A stretch of DNA of 64,000 bases from Methanococcoides methylutens (GTDB taxonomy: Archaea > Halobacteriota > Methanosarcinia > Methanosarcinales > Methanosarcinaceae), in assembly GCF_000765475.1 (NCBI RefSeq), contig NZ_JRHO01000014.1:301687-365686 (forward strand), in the 5' to 3' direction. The translations under genes and the position numbers were made by a program. Every line of letters starts with the position of its first letter. Positions within the stretch are counted from its first letter, which is position 1. The notes beneath the pieces were generated by a model that searched no databases, was not told the origin of the DNA, and worked only from the letters and a program-made list of their open reading frames with translations. Positions 50,524-61,320 of this stretch are shown piece after piece.

Positions 50524-51506
50524 GAAAAGATTTTTTATTAGCAACAGGAATGTCCTTCCTTCTTCTAGCTGCAGGAGTTTACTGGTATTTCTGGACATTA
50601 GATGATGTTTCCATTGTTGGCGCCGATGCTCCTGATTACATTGGCATTAAAACCACTGGGCAGCTACAAGTAGTACTTATGAATAATGAATCATATCCGG
50701 TTGATGTGTCTATTGATATTGAAAATGCTTTTGTAGATCCCGATGGGATTAGCCGTTCATATTTTGATGGTATGCTGATCATATCAAATCCTGAAAACCC
50801 TGACTACCTTCAGTATAAGAGTTTTGATCCGAGTGGTGGTAAAATAACCCTACAACCAGGTGAAAATGTTATCGAGATGACTATTGGATACTACATACCA
50901 GATGGTTATGATCTGAATGTAAAAGTATATCAGAACCACTGGCTTTTAGATGAAGCTACAACTCATATAGAGGTTTTGGAAACTGTACTTCCTAATCTTT
51001 CAATTGAATTGGATTCGGAAATGATTGCAATTGATGAAGTCGAAATATACAGAGTAGATGCTTATATTTCAAATGACAATACAATACGTGGTAATACTCC
51101 AGTAGTTGCTACCAATATTAGTATTATCGATAACGCTACAGGAACCATTCTTTTAAGCTATGAGGATTCAATTAGGGCAGATGCAAACTCTACAAAGCAT
51201 ATTATTAACTGGAACACTTCCTCATGGAATATTTCTGATTGGGATGCCAGTCCTACAGTAATTATTGAATTATCTCCAAATGCTTCTTCACCGTATTTGT
51301 ATAGACCTCTGGAAACTGTTGTTAGAGGGAAAATGGATGAGAGTTACAGGGTAAACTTTACAGCAGTATGGGAGAATCAAGTTATGACCAGAGAATTGGT
51401 CATCCCTCCTTCTTTAAATTCCGACAAAATTAATAGCAACATTGAAAATGACTCTGAAGGCGATTTTACTGTTGCACCCACCCCTCCTGAAATTATGCTC
51501 CAATGA
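50520..51506 (+). CDS. Exported or membrane-anchored beta-rich protein
   Basis: 328 residues. An N-terminal hydrophobic segment (LATGMSFLLLAAGVYWYFW) is followed by a large extracellular part with Ig/CARDB-like strands (QLQVVLMNNESYPVDVSIDI, ITLQPGENVIEMTIGYYIPD) and many N-glycosylation sequons (NTSSWNIS, NASS). The C-terminus has no PGF motif, so anchoring is by the N-terminal helix or the protein is released. It is translationally coupled to the membrane winged-helix protein and may be its sensor partner or target (inference). Function unknown. Confidence 0.75.
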   Translation: MRKDFLLATGMSFLLLAAGVYWYFWTLDDVSIVGADAPDYIGIKTTGQLQVVLMNNESYPVDVSIDIENAFVDPDGISRSYFDGMLIISNPENPDYLQYKSFDPSGGKITLQPGENVIEMTIGYYIPDGYDLNVKVYQNHWLLDEATTHIEVLETVLPNLSIELDSEMIAIDEVEIYRVDAYISNDNTIRGNTPVVATNISIIDNATGTILLSYEDSIRADANSTKHIINWNTSSWNISDWDASPTVIIELSPNASSPYLYRPLETVVRGKMDESYRVNFTAVWENQVMTRELVIPPSLNSDKINSNIENDSEGDFTVAPTPPEIMLQ

Positions 51507-51591
51507 TACATGCCACCTGATATAGTAGAGAATTCCGATAAACCTTTTCAACTGAACCAAAATTAATAGCCAATTAAAATAATTTTACATT

Positions 51592-51834
51592 ATGTCCTTA
51601 ACGAACTTTGCTTTTAAAGAAGAGTACAAGTATCTTGCTAATCTCGGTGACAAACTCTCTGAAATCGAATATCTCATCGATTGGAAACCATTTCGTCCAA
51701 TTATAGCAGGAAGCCATTGCGAATATAGGAAGTGTTCCGTAAGCAACTACTGTAAATTAAAGAAAACAGGAAAGTTCTTAGTTGTGCTTGAATCTGCCAA
51801 AATTCAAAAACAACTAAGGACAAGATTTTTTTAA
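51592..51834 (+). pseudogene. Truncated IS5-like transposase remnant
   Basis: 80 codons. The start SLTNFAFKEEYKYLANLGDK and LSEIEYLIDWKPFRPII match the N-terminal domain of IS5-group transposases common in Methanosarcinales. Homology ends at RPII. The next 40 codons (HCEYRKCSVSNYCKLKK and on) do not look like transposase and may come from another gene end. The DDE catalytic domain is absent, so the element is dead. No inverted repeats were found. Confidence 0.6.
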
Positions 51835-51861
51835 ACGAAATGACAAAAGGAAGAGGACGGA

Positions 51862-52983
51862 TCAGATAATATCCATCTCACTCAGCCTGTTTGGAAGATA
51901 AGTATCCGTCACGAAATCAAGACCTTTTCCTGCAAAAGCTTGTTGTTCGGCCTTTTTCTTAATGCTAAGTTGCAGGCTTATCTGTTCTTTCCAGTAGTCG
52001 TTTGCAAACCTCGGATCGGTCAGCTCACTTCTCAATGCATCGATATCCTTGTCGGTCAGCTTGTCAGTGGAAAGTTCGTATTCCACGATATCGGATGGCT
52101 GTACACCTATGAACTTGGCTGCAGGTGTTGCCATGAACTCCGAAAGGTGAGCACTTTTGATAGCGCCGTATGCAACCGATGCGAAGATCCTGTAGGACCA
52201 GGGGTCACCATCAGTAAAGACCACAACAGGGATACCCAACTCTTCGTTCATCCTCTTAATAAGGCGACGCGTTGACCTTGCAGGCTGTCCCTTAAGGTGC
52301 ACAAGGATAGCATTGTACTTCTCATCAAAGCCGTTCTCAATAAGCCTGGCATACATACCACCAGTCTCGATGGCAATGATGAACTTGGCATCGTGGTCAA
52401 GGAACTCGATGTTCTCAACGTTGAACGGGATCTGATAGCCGCTCTCACCGATATCTTCCTGGCAGTGTATGACACGTGCACCACGCTTTGTTTCTTCCCT
52501 TATCCTGATAGGACCGAACATGGTAGCACCATCCTCCTCAGGACGCATGTGGAAATATTCCCTCTGGAGAGCTGTGATAATCTCAAGGTCCTCGATCAGC
52601 CTGTTACTCTCAGCCTGCTCGCGGAACTTGGCAATATCCCAGTTCTCTGAGATGTAATACAACTCCCTTAAGGTCGAACCACGGTCCTGTGCCAGGTGGT
52701 TCTTTACAAGGAAATCTATCGAATGCACAGTCTTGAGAAGCTGGAAAGCACCTTTGACGGTCTTAGCGGTCCTCTGTGTCTCACGATTACCATAGACCCA
52801 GACATCGCTTTCCTCACTATACTCGATGTTGTTCTTGGTACGACTTGAAATACTGACGTTCGGGACGACCTCGTCCACGAACTGGTCGTACAGATTCTCA
52901 GTCAACCCGAGAAGGCGGTTCTTTGCCAGAAGATCATGCTGTTTTTTCTGTTGTGAATATTTTGATTCTACATCATCTGCCAT
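51862..52983 (-). CDS. top6A: DNA topoisomerase VI subunit A
   Basis: 373 residues, the Spo11-like cleaving subunit. The catalytic tyrosine lies in [13 protein letters not shown]. The Toprim metal site includes FIIAIETGG (Glu) and [15 protein letters not shown] (D-x-D). [19 protein letters not shown] is typical of the family. It follows top6B by one base. It relaxes and decatenates DNA together with subunit B as an A2B2 complex. Confidence 0.97.
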   Translation of the reverse strand: MADDVESKYSQQKKQHDLLAKNRLLGLTENLYDQFVDEVVPNVSISSRTKNNIEYSEESDVWVYGNRETQRTAKTVKGAFQLLKTVHSIDFLVKNHLAQDRGSTLRELYYISENWDIAKFREQAESNRLIEDLEIITALQREYFHMRPEEDGATMFGPIRIREETKRGARVIHCQEDIGESGYQIPFNVENIEFLDHDAKFIIAIETGGMYARLIENGFDEKYNAILVHLKGQPARSTRRLIKRMNEELGIPVVVFTDGDPWSYRIFASVAYGAIKSAHLSEFMATPAAKFIGVQPSDIVEYELSTDKLTDKDIDALRSELTDPRFANDYWKEQISLQLSIKKKAEQQAFAGKGLDFVTDTYLPNRLSEMDII

Positions 52984-52984
52984 A

Positions 52985-54853
52985 TCAGATCACCCCTTTG
53001 ATAGCCTTTGCACCGGTGACAAGTTCTTCCTCGAGACCCTCCACGATCAATTGCGGAAGCCTTGAAACTTCAGCTTCGGTAATGGTTTCCAGATCGTAGG
53101 TCACTGCCTTGGAAGCTTCAGGAGAAAGCTTCAGGGTCCACACATAATCAAAATCACTACCCATTGAGATGATCTTTGGTTCGGGCACAACACCCTTGAT
53201 CTCGTACGGGAGCATGTCATGAAGCTTGAACTCAGCAAGCTTACTACCATAGTTCTTCACTGTTACGGACACATTCGCACTGCCATCACCATTCAGGTTA
53301 ACCTTCCGCATCACAAGGAGATTACCCATTACCTTTGCGACCACAGGATTAATGTCAGGAATTTCCCGATCAAGGGTCTCGGCAAGTTTCTGTGCCATCT
53401 TTGGAAGCACTTTGGTGATAATGACCTCTTTTTCCCGCCTCTTCTTCAAGGCACCCTGGCGGTTCAGGTAGCGGTTCAGCTTCCTTGACACTTCTTTGAT
53501 AGCAAGCTCCACCTCATCCCTTATCTCAGGGATCTCCGCAATGGCATCCTTGGACTCGGAAGTGAAAGGAACATTGGTAGATGCAACGTGAACAAGAAGC
53601 ACCACAGGTCCGGTTGGCATACCGCCACCTGGCTGGTTAAGTCCATACTGTTTCCACTTGATGCCTTCTACTGCATGAGTTGTTACGCAACCACCCTGCT
53701 GGTAGAGAAGGGGAACACGGTTAGCAAACCTCATTATATCGATACGGTCATCCTTCTGAAGATCCCCGCCATATGCAATACCCACTTCCACAACGAACGG
53801 GTTTCCTGAGAAAACTGAAGCTGATCGTGTGGTTGTTGCGATAAAGTCGACATTGAACTCCTTCTCAAGACCTTTGTAGATCAGATCCTCACCTATCGGG
53901 GACAGGCAATCGGTCGGTGGTGACATGATCTTGACTTTCTTGAATGCATCCAGCAGTTTCTTAGACATATCCCTTGATATTTCCGAAGGAGGAAGCTCGG
54001 GATCAAGTCCGGCTGCTTTGCAGATCTCTTCAGCAGTGAGCAAACCGATCTTGGAAAAAGAATATCGCAAAAATGGCGCAAGCTTCTGGCGCTCGGTATA
54101 GCGAAGCATCTTCATAAGCGTACCAAGTTCGATACCATGAGGATGTGGCAGGATCTCCTTTGCAGGTACAGGAAGCTTGTCTGTAGCCCTTTCGAACATG
54201 ACCTCATTGCCGTCAGGTTCTATCAATGTGAGCCGGGCATGAGGATTTACAATGGCAGTAGCCTTCAGGTATTCATAGATAGACTGCCTGCGCCCTTTGA
54301 CATAGGATGCTTCCATTTCCAGTTCCACACGAGTACCATGAGGACGGTCCCAGTCAATGACCTCATCACGAAGGATCTCCGGATCATTGGTACTGGTATT
54401 GATCATAAGTTCATAGTAGTGAGCAGGGGAACCACTGCCGATCTTGGAGATGATCTTGGTAGGATGGCCTGCTGTCAGCTGGGCATAAAGGACAGAAGCG
54501 GATATTCCGATACCCTGCTGTCCACGGCTCTGCTTCAATGCATGGAAACGTGATCCATACAGCAGTTTTGCAAATACCTTTGGGATCTGCTCTTTAACGA
54601 TACCCGGACCATTGTCCTCTATTATAATGGAAACGTTATCCTTTCCCACCCGTTCGATATGAAGCAGGATATCCGGGAGGATCTCCGCTTCCTCACATGC
54701 ATCAAGGGAGTTATCTACTGCTTCTTTTACGGTTGTGATCAGACTGCGGGGAGCTGAATCAAAACCAAGGATCTGCCTGTTCTTCTCAAAAAATTCCGCA
54801 ACACTTATCGCTTGTTGCTTCTTTGCAAGTTCTTCTGCAATTGGGGCTGCCAT
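52985..54853 (-). CDS. top6B: DNA topoisomerase VI subunit B
   Basis: 622 residues, the GHKL ATPase subunit. ATP-binding motifs are [25 protein letters not shown], and [21 protein letters not shown]. The transducer domain carries [19 protein letters not shown] with the switch lysine region. ATG 54853 ([14 protein letters not shown]) is chosen, with GGATGA upstream; the frame is open to 54904 without a signal. It is co-transcribed with top6A. Confidence 0.97.
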   Translation of the reverse strand: MAAPIAEELAKKQQAISVAEFFEKNRQILGFDSAPRSLITTVKEAVDNSLDACEEAEILPDILLHIERVGKDNVSIIIEDNGPGIVKEQIPKVFAKLLYGSRFHALKQSRGQQGIGISASVLYAQLTAGHPTKIISKIGSGSPAHYYELMINTSTNDPEILRDEVIDWDRPHGTRVELEMEASYVKGRRQSIYEYLKATAIVNPHARLTLIEPDGNEVMFERATDKLPVPAKEILPHPHGIELGTLMKMLRYTERQKLAPFLRYSFSKIGLLTAEEICKAAGLDPELPPSEISRDMSKKLLDAFKKVKIMSPPTDCLSPIGEDLIYKGLEKEFNVDFIATTTRSASVFSGNPFVVEVGIAYGGDLQKDDRIDIMRFANRVPLLYQQGGCVTTHAVEGIKWKQYGLNQPGGGMPTGPVVLLVHVASTNVPFTSESKDAIAEIPEIRDEVELAIKEVSRKLNRYLNRQGALKKRREKEVIITKVLPKMAQKLAETLDREIPDINPVVAKVMGNLLVMRKVNLNGDGSANVSVTVKNYGSKLAEFKLHDMLPYEIKGVVPEPKIISMGSDFDYVWTLKLSPEASKAVTYDLETITEAEVSRLPQLIVEGLEEELVTGAKAIKGVI

Positions 54854-55106
54854 AAAATATTCATCCTGCTCTGGTAAAAACTGATAGGAATAACAACGGT
54901 ACATATCCTGAGAAAATTCAGGACCTATTGACTGTGATCAGTAAAAAAAGGAATACAAGATATTTATTAGTTTGCAGCCATCACGAATTTTGGTATTAGT
55001 ACTACAAACCGATTTAGTCAAAATATTTCCACGAAAAGATTAGATCGATGAAGACTGCATCGATCACCACATTAAGCAGAATAGATCAGATCATGCCATA
55101 TCAGGA

Positions 55107-55538
55107 TCATTCACCAATATCTTCGTTCCAGAGTTCCGGATTCTTATTAATGAAATCGTCCATCATGGCAACACATTCATCGAGATCAAGGTCGACCACT
55201 TCAACTCCATGAGATTCCATAAATTCCTTTGCACCCGGGAAGGTCCTAGATTCACCAACGATGACCTTTTTTATCCCAAATTGTACAACAGCACCGGCAC
55301 AAAGATAGCAAGGCATCAAAGTTGAATACAGAATTGAACCCCTATAATGCCCGATCCTGCCTGCATTCCTCAGGCATGAAATTTCAGCATGTGCCATCGG
55401 ATCCCCCTGCTGAACACGTAAATTGTGACCTTGACCAATAATACTACCATTCCTGACAAGAACTGAACCAATAGGAATTCCGCCATCATTAAGTCCCGAT
55501 CTTGCTTCATCTATTGCTACTTGCATAAATTTATCCAT
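55107..55538 (-). CDS. Cytosine deaminase, yeast FCY1 type
   Basis: A 143-residue zinc deaminase. Zinc/catalytic motifs are MAHAEISCLRNAG (H-A-E) and LMPCYLCAGAVVQFG (P-C-x2-C). GGIPIGSVLV, GHNLRVQQGDP and especially the C-terminal PELWNEDIGE closely resemble yeast cytosine deaminase rather than tRNA adenosine deaminase, which has a different C-terminal helix. It would convert cytosine to uracil for pyrimidine salvage. ATG 55538 with AGGGTGTGA upstream. It stands alone. Confidence 0.85.
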   Translation of the reverse strand: MDKFMQVAIDEARSGLNDGGIPIGSVLVRNGSIIGQGHNLRVQQGDPMAHAEISCLRNAGRIGHYRGSILYSTLMPCYLCAGAVVQFGIKKVIVGESRTFPGAKEFMESHGVEVVDLDLDECVAMMDDFINKNPELWNEDIGE

Positions 55539-55617
55539 AACATCACACCCTGGCAATCAAATTAAAACATATTAACACTTAAAATAAATAATACTAGAAA
55601 TAAATTACTGCTTAAAA

Positions 55618-56838
55618 TTAAGCCGGCACTTCCAGCTTATAAACCCGGTCATTCTCACGTACCTTGCCCTCAATAGCGAGACCTACCACATCCCCTGGTT
55701 TCGCATTCTGGACAGGACCATCGTCATTCCTTATCTCTTTGACCTTCTGCTCAAGATAGGTATTCTTACCTTCAATGAGGATATCATCACCTACTTCAAG
55801 ACTGGTCTCCAAAAGCTTCACTTCTGCAGCACCCTGTTTCCGGTAGTAGTTGGTTACAACTCCTACAGCCTGTCTTTTAATAACAGAGATGTTCATATCC
55901 CGCTCGATAGCCATACCATCTGGACCGGGAACACCGAAATAGAAGCCTGTGGAAAAGCCCCGGTTAAACACCGATGCCATCTCTTCTTTCCAGCTAGCGG
56001 CTTTTTCCTGAGTGTAAGTACCTTCCCTGTACGCATCAAGTGCTTCACGGTAACACCGGGAAACCGTTGAAGTATATCTTGTATCCCTCAACCGGCCTTC
56101 AACCTTGAAAGCATCAACACCTGCATCGATGAGTTCAGGAATATGTTCTATCATGCAAAGATCCCTTGCACTCAGCAGGTACTTACCTTCAATATCAACT
56201 TCACTTCCATCCTCACCGACCAGCTTCCAGCCCCAGCGACACGGCTGAGAACATTCTCCGCAATTGCCGGACTTGCCAAGAATATAGGCTGAAAGATAGC
56301 ACCTGCCCGATATTGCCTGACACATGGCGCCATGTATGAAAACCTCCAGTTCAGTATCGGTGTTCTGCCGGATATCCTTTATCTGCTCAAGACTGAGCTC
56401 CCTTGCAAGCACCACACGGGAAGCCCCAAGGGATGCATAGAAATTGACAGTCTGCCAGTTGGACACGTTTGCCTGTGTGGAAATATGAACCCTCAGACCC
56501 GCATCCACCGCTTTTGTTATCACAGCAGGGTCCCAGGCAATAACAGCATCAACATCAGATGATGCCACTGCATCGATCACTTCATCAAGCTCGGGAAGGT
56601 CATCGGGATAAATCACAGTGTTCAATGTAAGATAAGCATTCATGTCCTGCTCTTTAACATCGGTAACAAATGAGTTCAGGTCATCAAGAGTAATATCACA
56701 GGCCCTTGCCCTGAGACTGAACCTGTCAACGGAAAAATAAACGCCATCGGCATAATCCTTACATGCAGAAAGGGATGCACGGTTCTTTACACCCATCATA
56801 AGTTCCGGGATCTTGCCGGATTTTGCAGGCTGGTTCAT
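55618..56838 (-). CDS. Peptidase U32 family protein
   Basis: 406 residues. The U32 signature is EVFIHGAMCQAISGRCYLSA, followed by the cysteine set SGNCGECSQPCRWGW, which in characterised relatives binds an iron-sulfur cluster. FKVEGRLRDTRYTSTV and a C-terminal beta-barrel (IEGKNTYLEQKVKEI) follow. Relatives act in tRNA or rRNA hydroxylation (TrhP, RlhA) or as collagenase-like peptidases; which applies here is unclear. Confidence 0.9.
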   Translation of the reverse strand: MNQPAKSGKIPELMMGVKNRASLSACKDYADGVYFSVDRFSLRARACDITLDDLNSFVTDVKEQDMNAYLTLNTVIYPDDLPELDEVIDAVASSDVDAVIAWDPAVITKAVDAGLRVHISTQANVSNWQTVNFYASLGASRVVLARELSLEQIKDIRQNTDTELEVFIHGAMCQAISGRCYLSAYILGKSGNCGECSQPCRWGWKLVGEDGSEVDIEGKYLLSARDLCMIEHIPELIDAGVDAFKVEGRLRDTRYTSTVSRCYREALDAYREGTYTQEKAASWKEEMASVFNRGFSTGFYFGVPGPDGMAIERDMNISVIKRQAVGVVTNYYRKQGAAEVKLLETSLEVGDDILIEGKNTYLEQKVKEIRNDDGPVQNAKPGDVVGLAIEGKVRENDRVYKLEVPA

Positions 56839-57127
56839 GGCTTAGCATCGTAAGTGATGGTTTAAATTAGTTATCGTTAGAGTTCTGCATTCGTGCAGAC
56901 GCTGACAAAATACAAAAAAAGGAGAGTGATTCAGATCAAAATACTTCTTCATAATAAAAGCATGATGATTTCAAGAACACTGAAAAATAGGGATGCAGTA
57001 ACAAAAATACATTCCCTTCTAATCCCTACTTTAGTCTTATGATTAAGAACACACTTTTTCAGTTTTTTAAAATTCCCTCGGACTTACAAACTGTTAAAAA
57101 AGTAGTAATAATCGATTTTCGTTTTTA

Positions 57128-57979
57128 TTATAGATACTCATGACTAGTGATCTCAGAATGATAGTTGCCTTTAGGGTTTTTTCTCGAGTATAAGGGGCTT
57201 GTATCATTATGATTTTTCAACCATTTAATGTAGCCTTCTATTTCTGGACCGGAGTAATTGATCGAAAATTCCAACCCAAATATGCAAATAACAAAATAAT
57301 ATTCTCCATCCTCAGTTTTGAATATATCAAATTCATGAACTACTTGTATGTTTTTACCTGTTTTGTTTCTCCACCCCTTGTTTGCATCATAAATTCTCCG
57401 AGAATGGTATGGCCATTCAATATTTTGCCCATAGCGTGCATGGTTGCGGATAGGATCAAGTTGCTTTTCATCAACTATATATTCTAATCCTTTAGGATGG
57501 TCAACCAATTTCAATGCCATAGCTTCAATAGCAACCTTTGACAAAAATCTTGAAACTATTGGACTTTCTGGTAGAGGAGCTTCAGTTGGAAGAATTACAC
57601 TCATTTTATTTGAGTTACGCAAACTTTCAAATACTTCATCGGGCACCTCTACTGAAATAGTAGAGGCTTTTAAATGGTTTTGGAGTACAACCGGACACTT
57701 AGAAGGCATAAGAAAGCCTGAAACTGGAGGAGTACTACCACGTTTATTTGGTACCATTTGATTAAATCGTAGAATAGTCATAGCTGGCAGTTCAAGAAAT
57801 GGCTTTTCGACTTTTCTAGCAAAATAATTATTGCAATTGTCACAAACTACGCCTTTTGGCAGAATATGCGACAGATTCCCGAGTGACTCTGGAATGATAT
57901 GTTCAACGCTCTTAGATGTTGTAGATTCTTTTTTGCAAAACAAGCAGCGCATTGTCACTAACGTCCTATTTGTTGACAT
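57128..57979 (-). CDS. HNH endonuclease-domain protein
   Basis: 283 residues. The N-terminal HNH core is CLFCKKES, SVEHIIPESLGN and VVCDNCNNYFA (zinc C-x2-C pairs with the His-Asn metal site). The C-terminal 200 residues are unassigned. An AT-rich promoter and alternative ATGs (57979, 57952) precede it. It stands alone, AT-richer than its neighbours, in a gap between housekeeping genes, which suggests transfer. A defence or mobile-element role is possible but not shown. Confidence 0.8.
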   Translation of the reverse strand: MSTNRTLVTMRCLFCKKESTTSKSVEHIIPESLGNLSHILPKGVVCDNCNNYFARKVEKPFLELPAMTILRFNQMVPNKRGSTPPVSGFLMPSKCPVVLQNHLKASTISVEVPDEVFESLRNSNKMSVILPTEAPLPESPIVSRFLSKVAIEAMALKLVDHPKGLEYIVDEKQLDPIRNHARYGQNIEWPYHSRRIYDANKGWRNKTGKNIQVVHEFDIFKTEDGEYYFVICIFGLEFSINYSGPEIEGYIKWLKNHNDTSPLYSRKNPKGNYHSEITSHEYL

Positions 57980-58124
57980 AAAATATTTTAATTGGTAAAT
58001 ATTACACTTTGTAATAATTATAAAGAGTGATTGGAAATAAAAAGTTTTCCATCAAGATAATTTTCATGGATCAAAAATTGGTTTCTCCATTAAATATTAA
58101 AGAAAAAAATAAAGTCCGATAGAA

Positions 58125-58595
58125 TCAATCCACCGGTGCGTATATCTCGGTAAGGATCTCCTCAGGAGGAACTTCCATAGGATCGTTCAGGTAGATCTCC
58201 CTTGTGGGTCCTGTGATGGTCAGTCCTTTTTCCTCGATCCATGCGAAGAATTCCCTGTAGGTATCTGTGCTATCTTCATAAGGACCCTTGTGGATGGTCT
58301 TTGCCATCTTCCCACCGGGAAGTTGATAGAATTTGATATTATCAGTTTCTTCAGCCTTTTTTGCTACCGGTATAGCAACCTCTACATCAGCATTTCCTTC
58401 ACGCTCGGCCTTCATTGCTTCTTCTTCACCGGCTTCATGACAGATGAAAGTTGGACCTCCTGTGATCTCAATACCCTTATCAAATGTGTACTGGAAAAGT
58501 TCAGGGAGCATTACTGCGATCAGTTCATACATTCCGGTCTTTCGCATACCTACGACCAGCTGTGGCCCTACTTCAACGATATCTATATCAGACAT
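58125..58595 (-). CDS. GyrI-like small-molecule-binding protein
   Basis: 156 residues of the GyrI-like/SOUL-related fold. Typical parts are IVEVGPQLVVGMRKTG at the start, AIPVAKKAEETDNI, LPGGKMAKTIHKGPYEDSTD, YREFFAWIEEKGLTITGPTR and PPEEILTEIYAPV. Relatives bind hydrophobic compounds as stand-alone effectors or as domains of AraC regulators. GTGGGG precedes the ATG. Ligand unknown. Confidence 0.85.
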   Translation of the reverse strand: MSDIDIVEVGPQLVVGMRKTGMYELIAVMLPELFQYTFDKGIEITGGPTFICHEAGEEEAMKAEREGNADVEVAIPVAKKAEETDNIKFYQLPGGKMAKTIHKGPYEDSTDTYREFFAWIEEKGLTITGPTREIYLNDPMEVPPEEILTEIYAPVD

Positions 58596-58669
58596 TTTAA
58601 TAACCCCACAAAAGAATTGCGTTGAGATTATTTATAGTCACTCACATGGCTTTTCAAGCCATTATCAGA

Positions 58670-59008
58670 TCAGGATTCAATGAACGGAAGGGATACCCTG
58701 ATGATGATCACTGATACCAGACCCCAGGCAAATGGAAGCCAGAGTGGGATGTTCAGGAACAGAGGAGCTGAGTAGGTCCAGACACCAAGATGAGTTCCAA
58801 TGAACTCGGCGGTGCACCCAAGGATGATACCTGAGATATAGATGATGTTGTCACCTTTTGCAGACCACTGGTACTGTCTTGCACCATAAACAAGGATCAT
58901 AAGGAAGGTCAGTAGAATATTATTCTTCCAGAACATTACTGCAAGCAATAGTGCAATAGCAAAGATCACTAATTCTCTTAATATATCTTTATTTACGAAC
59001 TTGTTCAT
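58670..59008 (-). CDS. Small integral membrane protein, 112 aa
   Basis: Four predicted hydrophobic segments: ELVIFAIALLLAVMFW, ILLTFLMILVYGA, IIYISGIILGCTAEFIG and LPFAWGLVSVIIIRVSL, joined by short loops with QYQWSAKGDN. Conserved aromatic and glycine positions suggest a real gene, but I do not recognise a family or role. It is on the same strand as the GyrI-like gene, 74 bases upstream. Confidence 0.7.
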   Translation of the reverse strand: MNKFVNKDILRELVIFAIALLLAVMFWKNNILLTFLMILVYGARQYQWSAKGDNIIYISGIILGCTAEFIGTHLGVWTYSAPLFLNIPLWLPFAWGLVSVIIIRVSLPFIES

Positions 59009-59217
59009 GTTCTGCCCTAAGGTCTATCTTTATATAAGTAATATGCGAAAACGCAATCTAACAACAAAATAAACATATTAGATTACTGAAGGAAATATTT
59101 TCATGTGGAAAAGGATTTATCTCCGATCAAAGTAATATATAAATATTGAAATACTGCCAATCAGGATTTCAAATTTCAAAATACGTATATCCATATATGT
59201 TCGGAATGGTGGGGAAC

Positions 59218-59580
59218 ATGACCTATATTGAGGATATCGAAATTAGTGACAGTCCAAAGACCCATGCAGAAATTTACCTGCAGAATGTCGAAATTACTGA
59301 AAAGTACAGAACACAACTTTTCCAGTGGGTGGAAACCTATCTCGATGAGAATACACTGGAAAATATTATCGCCTACAAAAAGTCCGCAGACTGGGACCAT
59401 CCTTTTGAATCTATTAGGTCAGAAGCTGAAAAGGACCTGGAACTGACCACACTCTATGCTTCCAGAGGAGAACAGTACAACATCGACCTGATGGTCTTTG
59501 AAGGAAATCTTCTGGTGTTTTTTAATGAAGTGCTCTCAAAGGCAAAAGAGCATCTTAATGAGAAGATAGTAGCGCATTAA
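59218..59580 (+). CDS. Hypothetical protein, 120 aa
   Basis: An acidic helical soluble protein: YIEDIEISDSPKTHAEIYLQ, QLFQWVETYLDENTLENI and a C-terminal helix VFFNEVLSKAKEHLNEKI. ATG 59218 is selected because GGTGGGG lies five bases upstream; ATG 59197 and 59146 are longer options. It is convergent with pyrK and I do not recognise the family. Confidence 0.6.
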   Translation: MTYIEDIEISDSPKTHAEIYLQNVEITEKYRTQLFQWVETYLDENTLENIIAYKKSADWDHPFESIRSEAEKDLELTTLYASRGEQYNIDLMVFEGNLLVFFNEVLSKAKEHLNEKIVAH

Positions 59581-59616
59581 AAATGATAAAAGGGTTTTGT
59601 GGTCAGACGATACAGA

Positions 59617-60396
59617 TCAGACCTTAACCCTCTGACTGCTGGAACTCCTTTTGTAGTTTCCAAACTCTGAATCAAGCAATAGGGAGCCGTTCAGTACAGG
59701 CCCATCCTTGCAGACCCTCAGACCTTCATGGTCCATACAGCAGGCACCACATACCCCGATTGCACATTTGAAATACCTGTGGAGACTGAACTCTGCACGT
59801 TCATGTGCACCCTTTTCCTCTAACATCTTGAGGACATTGAACATCATGATCTCAGGTCCGCAGACACATATGCGATCATAGACAGACACATCCACATCTG
59901 CCAGAACAGTTGTGACAAAGCCGCACGTTCCGGCAGAACCATCGTCTGTTGTCAGATGTACTTCTCCTGCCTCAGAGAACCTTTTCTCGAAAACAAGCTC
60001 TGATGCAGTCCTTGCACCGAGTATCGTTGTGATCTTCGCACCTAGAGAAATAGCTTCATCGGCAAGCGGTCCAAGTGGAGCAACGCCAACTCCGCCAGCA
60101 ATTATCAGTATGTTCTCATCCTTTGCGGGCAATGTGAAGCCCTTTCCGAAAGGACCACGAAGACCGACGGAATCGCCTTCTTTCATCTCAAACAGGCGGG
60201 ATGTGGCATCGCCTACTTTCTGTACAGTGATACCGTTCTTGAAGGAGCATCCCATGGGAACCTCGTCCACACCGCGTACCCATACCATTACAAACTGGCC
60301 TGGCTGGGCATCATCAAGAGATGTGTCGAACCGGAATGTCCTGATAGAAGGAGTTTCCTCTACGATCTTTGTTATCTTTGAATTAATTGGACGCAT
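59617..60396 (-). CDS. pyrK: Dihydroorotate dehydrogenase electron-transfer subunit
   Basis: 259 residues of the ferredoxin-reductase superfamily. FAD-binding [20 protein letters not shown] and [13 protein letters not shown], the NAD site [18 protein letters not shown], and a C-terminal 2Fe-2S site ([20 protein letters not shown]) are intact. It passes electrons from orotate formation to NAD. The gene overlaps the pyrD stop (TGATG), the normal pair for a class 1B enzyme. Confidence 0.96.
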   Translation of the reverse strand: MRPINSKITKIVEETPSIRTFRFDTSLDDAQPGQFVMVWVRGVDEVPMGCSFKNGITVQKVGDATSRLFEMKEGDSVGLRGPFGKGFTLPAKDENILIIAGGVGVAPLGPLADEAISLGAKITTILGARTASELVFEKRFSEAGEVHLTTDDGSAGTCGFVTTVLADVDVSVYDRICVCGPEIMMFNVLKMLEEKGAHERAEFSLHRYFKCAIGVCGACCMDHEGLRVCKDGPVLNGSLLLDSEFGNYKRSSSSQRVKV

Positions 60397-61298
60397 CAGA
60401 TCACCTCGTGGGCAAGGCCTGTAATATCTTCGACACCGGGATAACCGTTGTCCTGCAGGAACTGCTCTATGCCAGTTGCGATGTCTGCAAAGACCTCTAC
60501 ACCTTCATGGACAGCAGAACCGACCTGGACAGCACTTGCACCTGCCATTATCATCTCCACTGCATCTTCCCATGAGGATACACCGCCAACCCCTATCACA
60601 GGAATGTCCAGTGCCTCATAAAGGTCATAGACACATTTAATAGCTACAGGCTTGACCGCAGTACCGGAAAGCCCTCCGAACCTGTTGCCGAGTATAGGAT
60701 AACCGGAATTGATATCAATTGCCATCCCACGCAGGGTATTGATAGCGACAACCGCAGCAGCACCACCATTCTCGGCAGCTTTGCCTATGGACTTTATATC
60801 AGTGACATTTGGAGTCAGCTTTACCCAAACCGGTGCATCAACTGCATCACATACCGCAGCAGTTATCGCTTCCACCATGCATGAATCGGTTCCTATTGTA
60901 GCACCGTAACCTTCCGCATGGGGACAGCTGACATTAAGTTCAAAAGCATCAGGTTTTGAATCTGCCAAACCTTCTGCAACCCTTACAAATTCCTCGGCAT
61001 TACCACCGAAGATGCTTGCGATCACAGGAACATCAGCACCTTCTTTTGCGATCTTGATCTCATTATCGAAATCTGCATAGGAAGGATTTGGAAGACCCAT
61101 GGCATTCAAAAAGCCACAGTCCAGCTTGACCATGCTGGGATTCGGGTGCCCGATCTTCGGCTCAGGTCCGATCGATTTAGTCACGACCGCACCTGCACCG
61201 GAATTAGCCATACGTACAAGGGAAGCTCCTGTGGTTCCCATGATACCTGACGCAAGTATTGTGGGATTCCTGAATTCAATGCCTGTGATCTTTACCAT
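60396..61298 (-). CDS. pyrD: Dihydroorotate dehydrogenase (class 1B catalytic subunit)
   Basis: 300 residues, an FMN TIM barrel oxidising dihydroorotate to orotate. [33 protein letters not shown] (with the active-site cysteine) and [20 protein letters not shown] are diagnostic. Works with PyrK, directly downstream and translationally coupled. It lies 22 bases after hemC on the same strand. Confidence 0.97.
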   Translation of the reverse strand: MVKITGIEFRNPTILASGIMGTTGASLVRMANSGAGAVVTKSIGPEPKIGHPNPSMVKLDCGFLNAMGLPNPSYADFDNEIKIAKEGADVPVIASIFGGNAEEFVRVAEGLADSKPDAFELNVSCPHAEGYGATIGTDSCMVEAITAAVCDAVDAPVWVKLTPNVTDIKSIGKAAENGGAAAVVAINTLRGMAIDINSGYPILGNRFGGLSGTAVKPVAIKCVYDLYEALDIPVIGVGGVSSWEDAVEMIMAGASAVQVGSAVHEGVEVFADIATGIEQFLQDNGYPGVEDITGLAHEVI

Positions 61299-61320
61299 AA
61301 CATTTCACATCCGATCCGAA

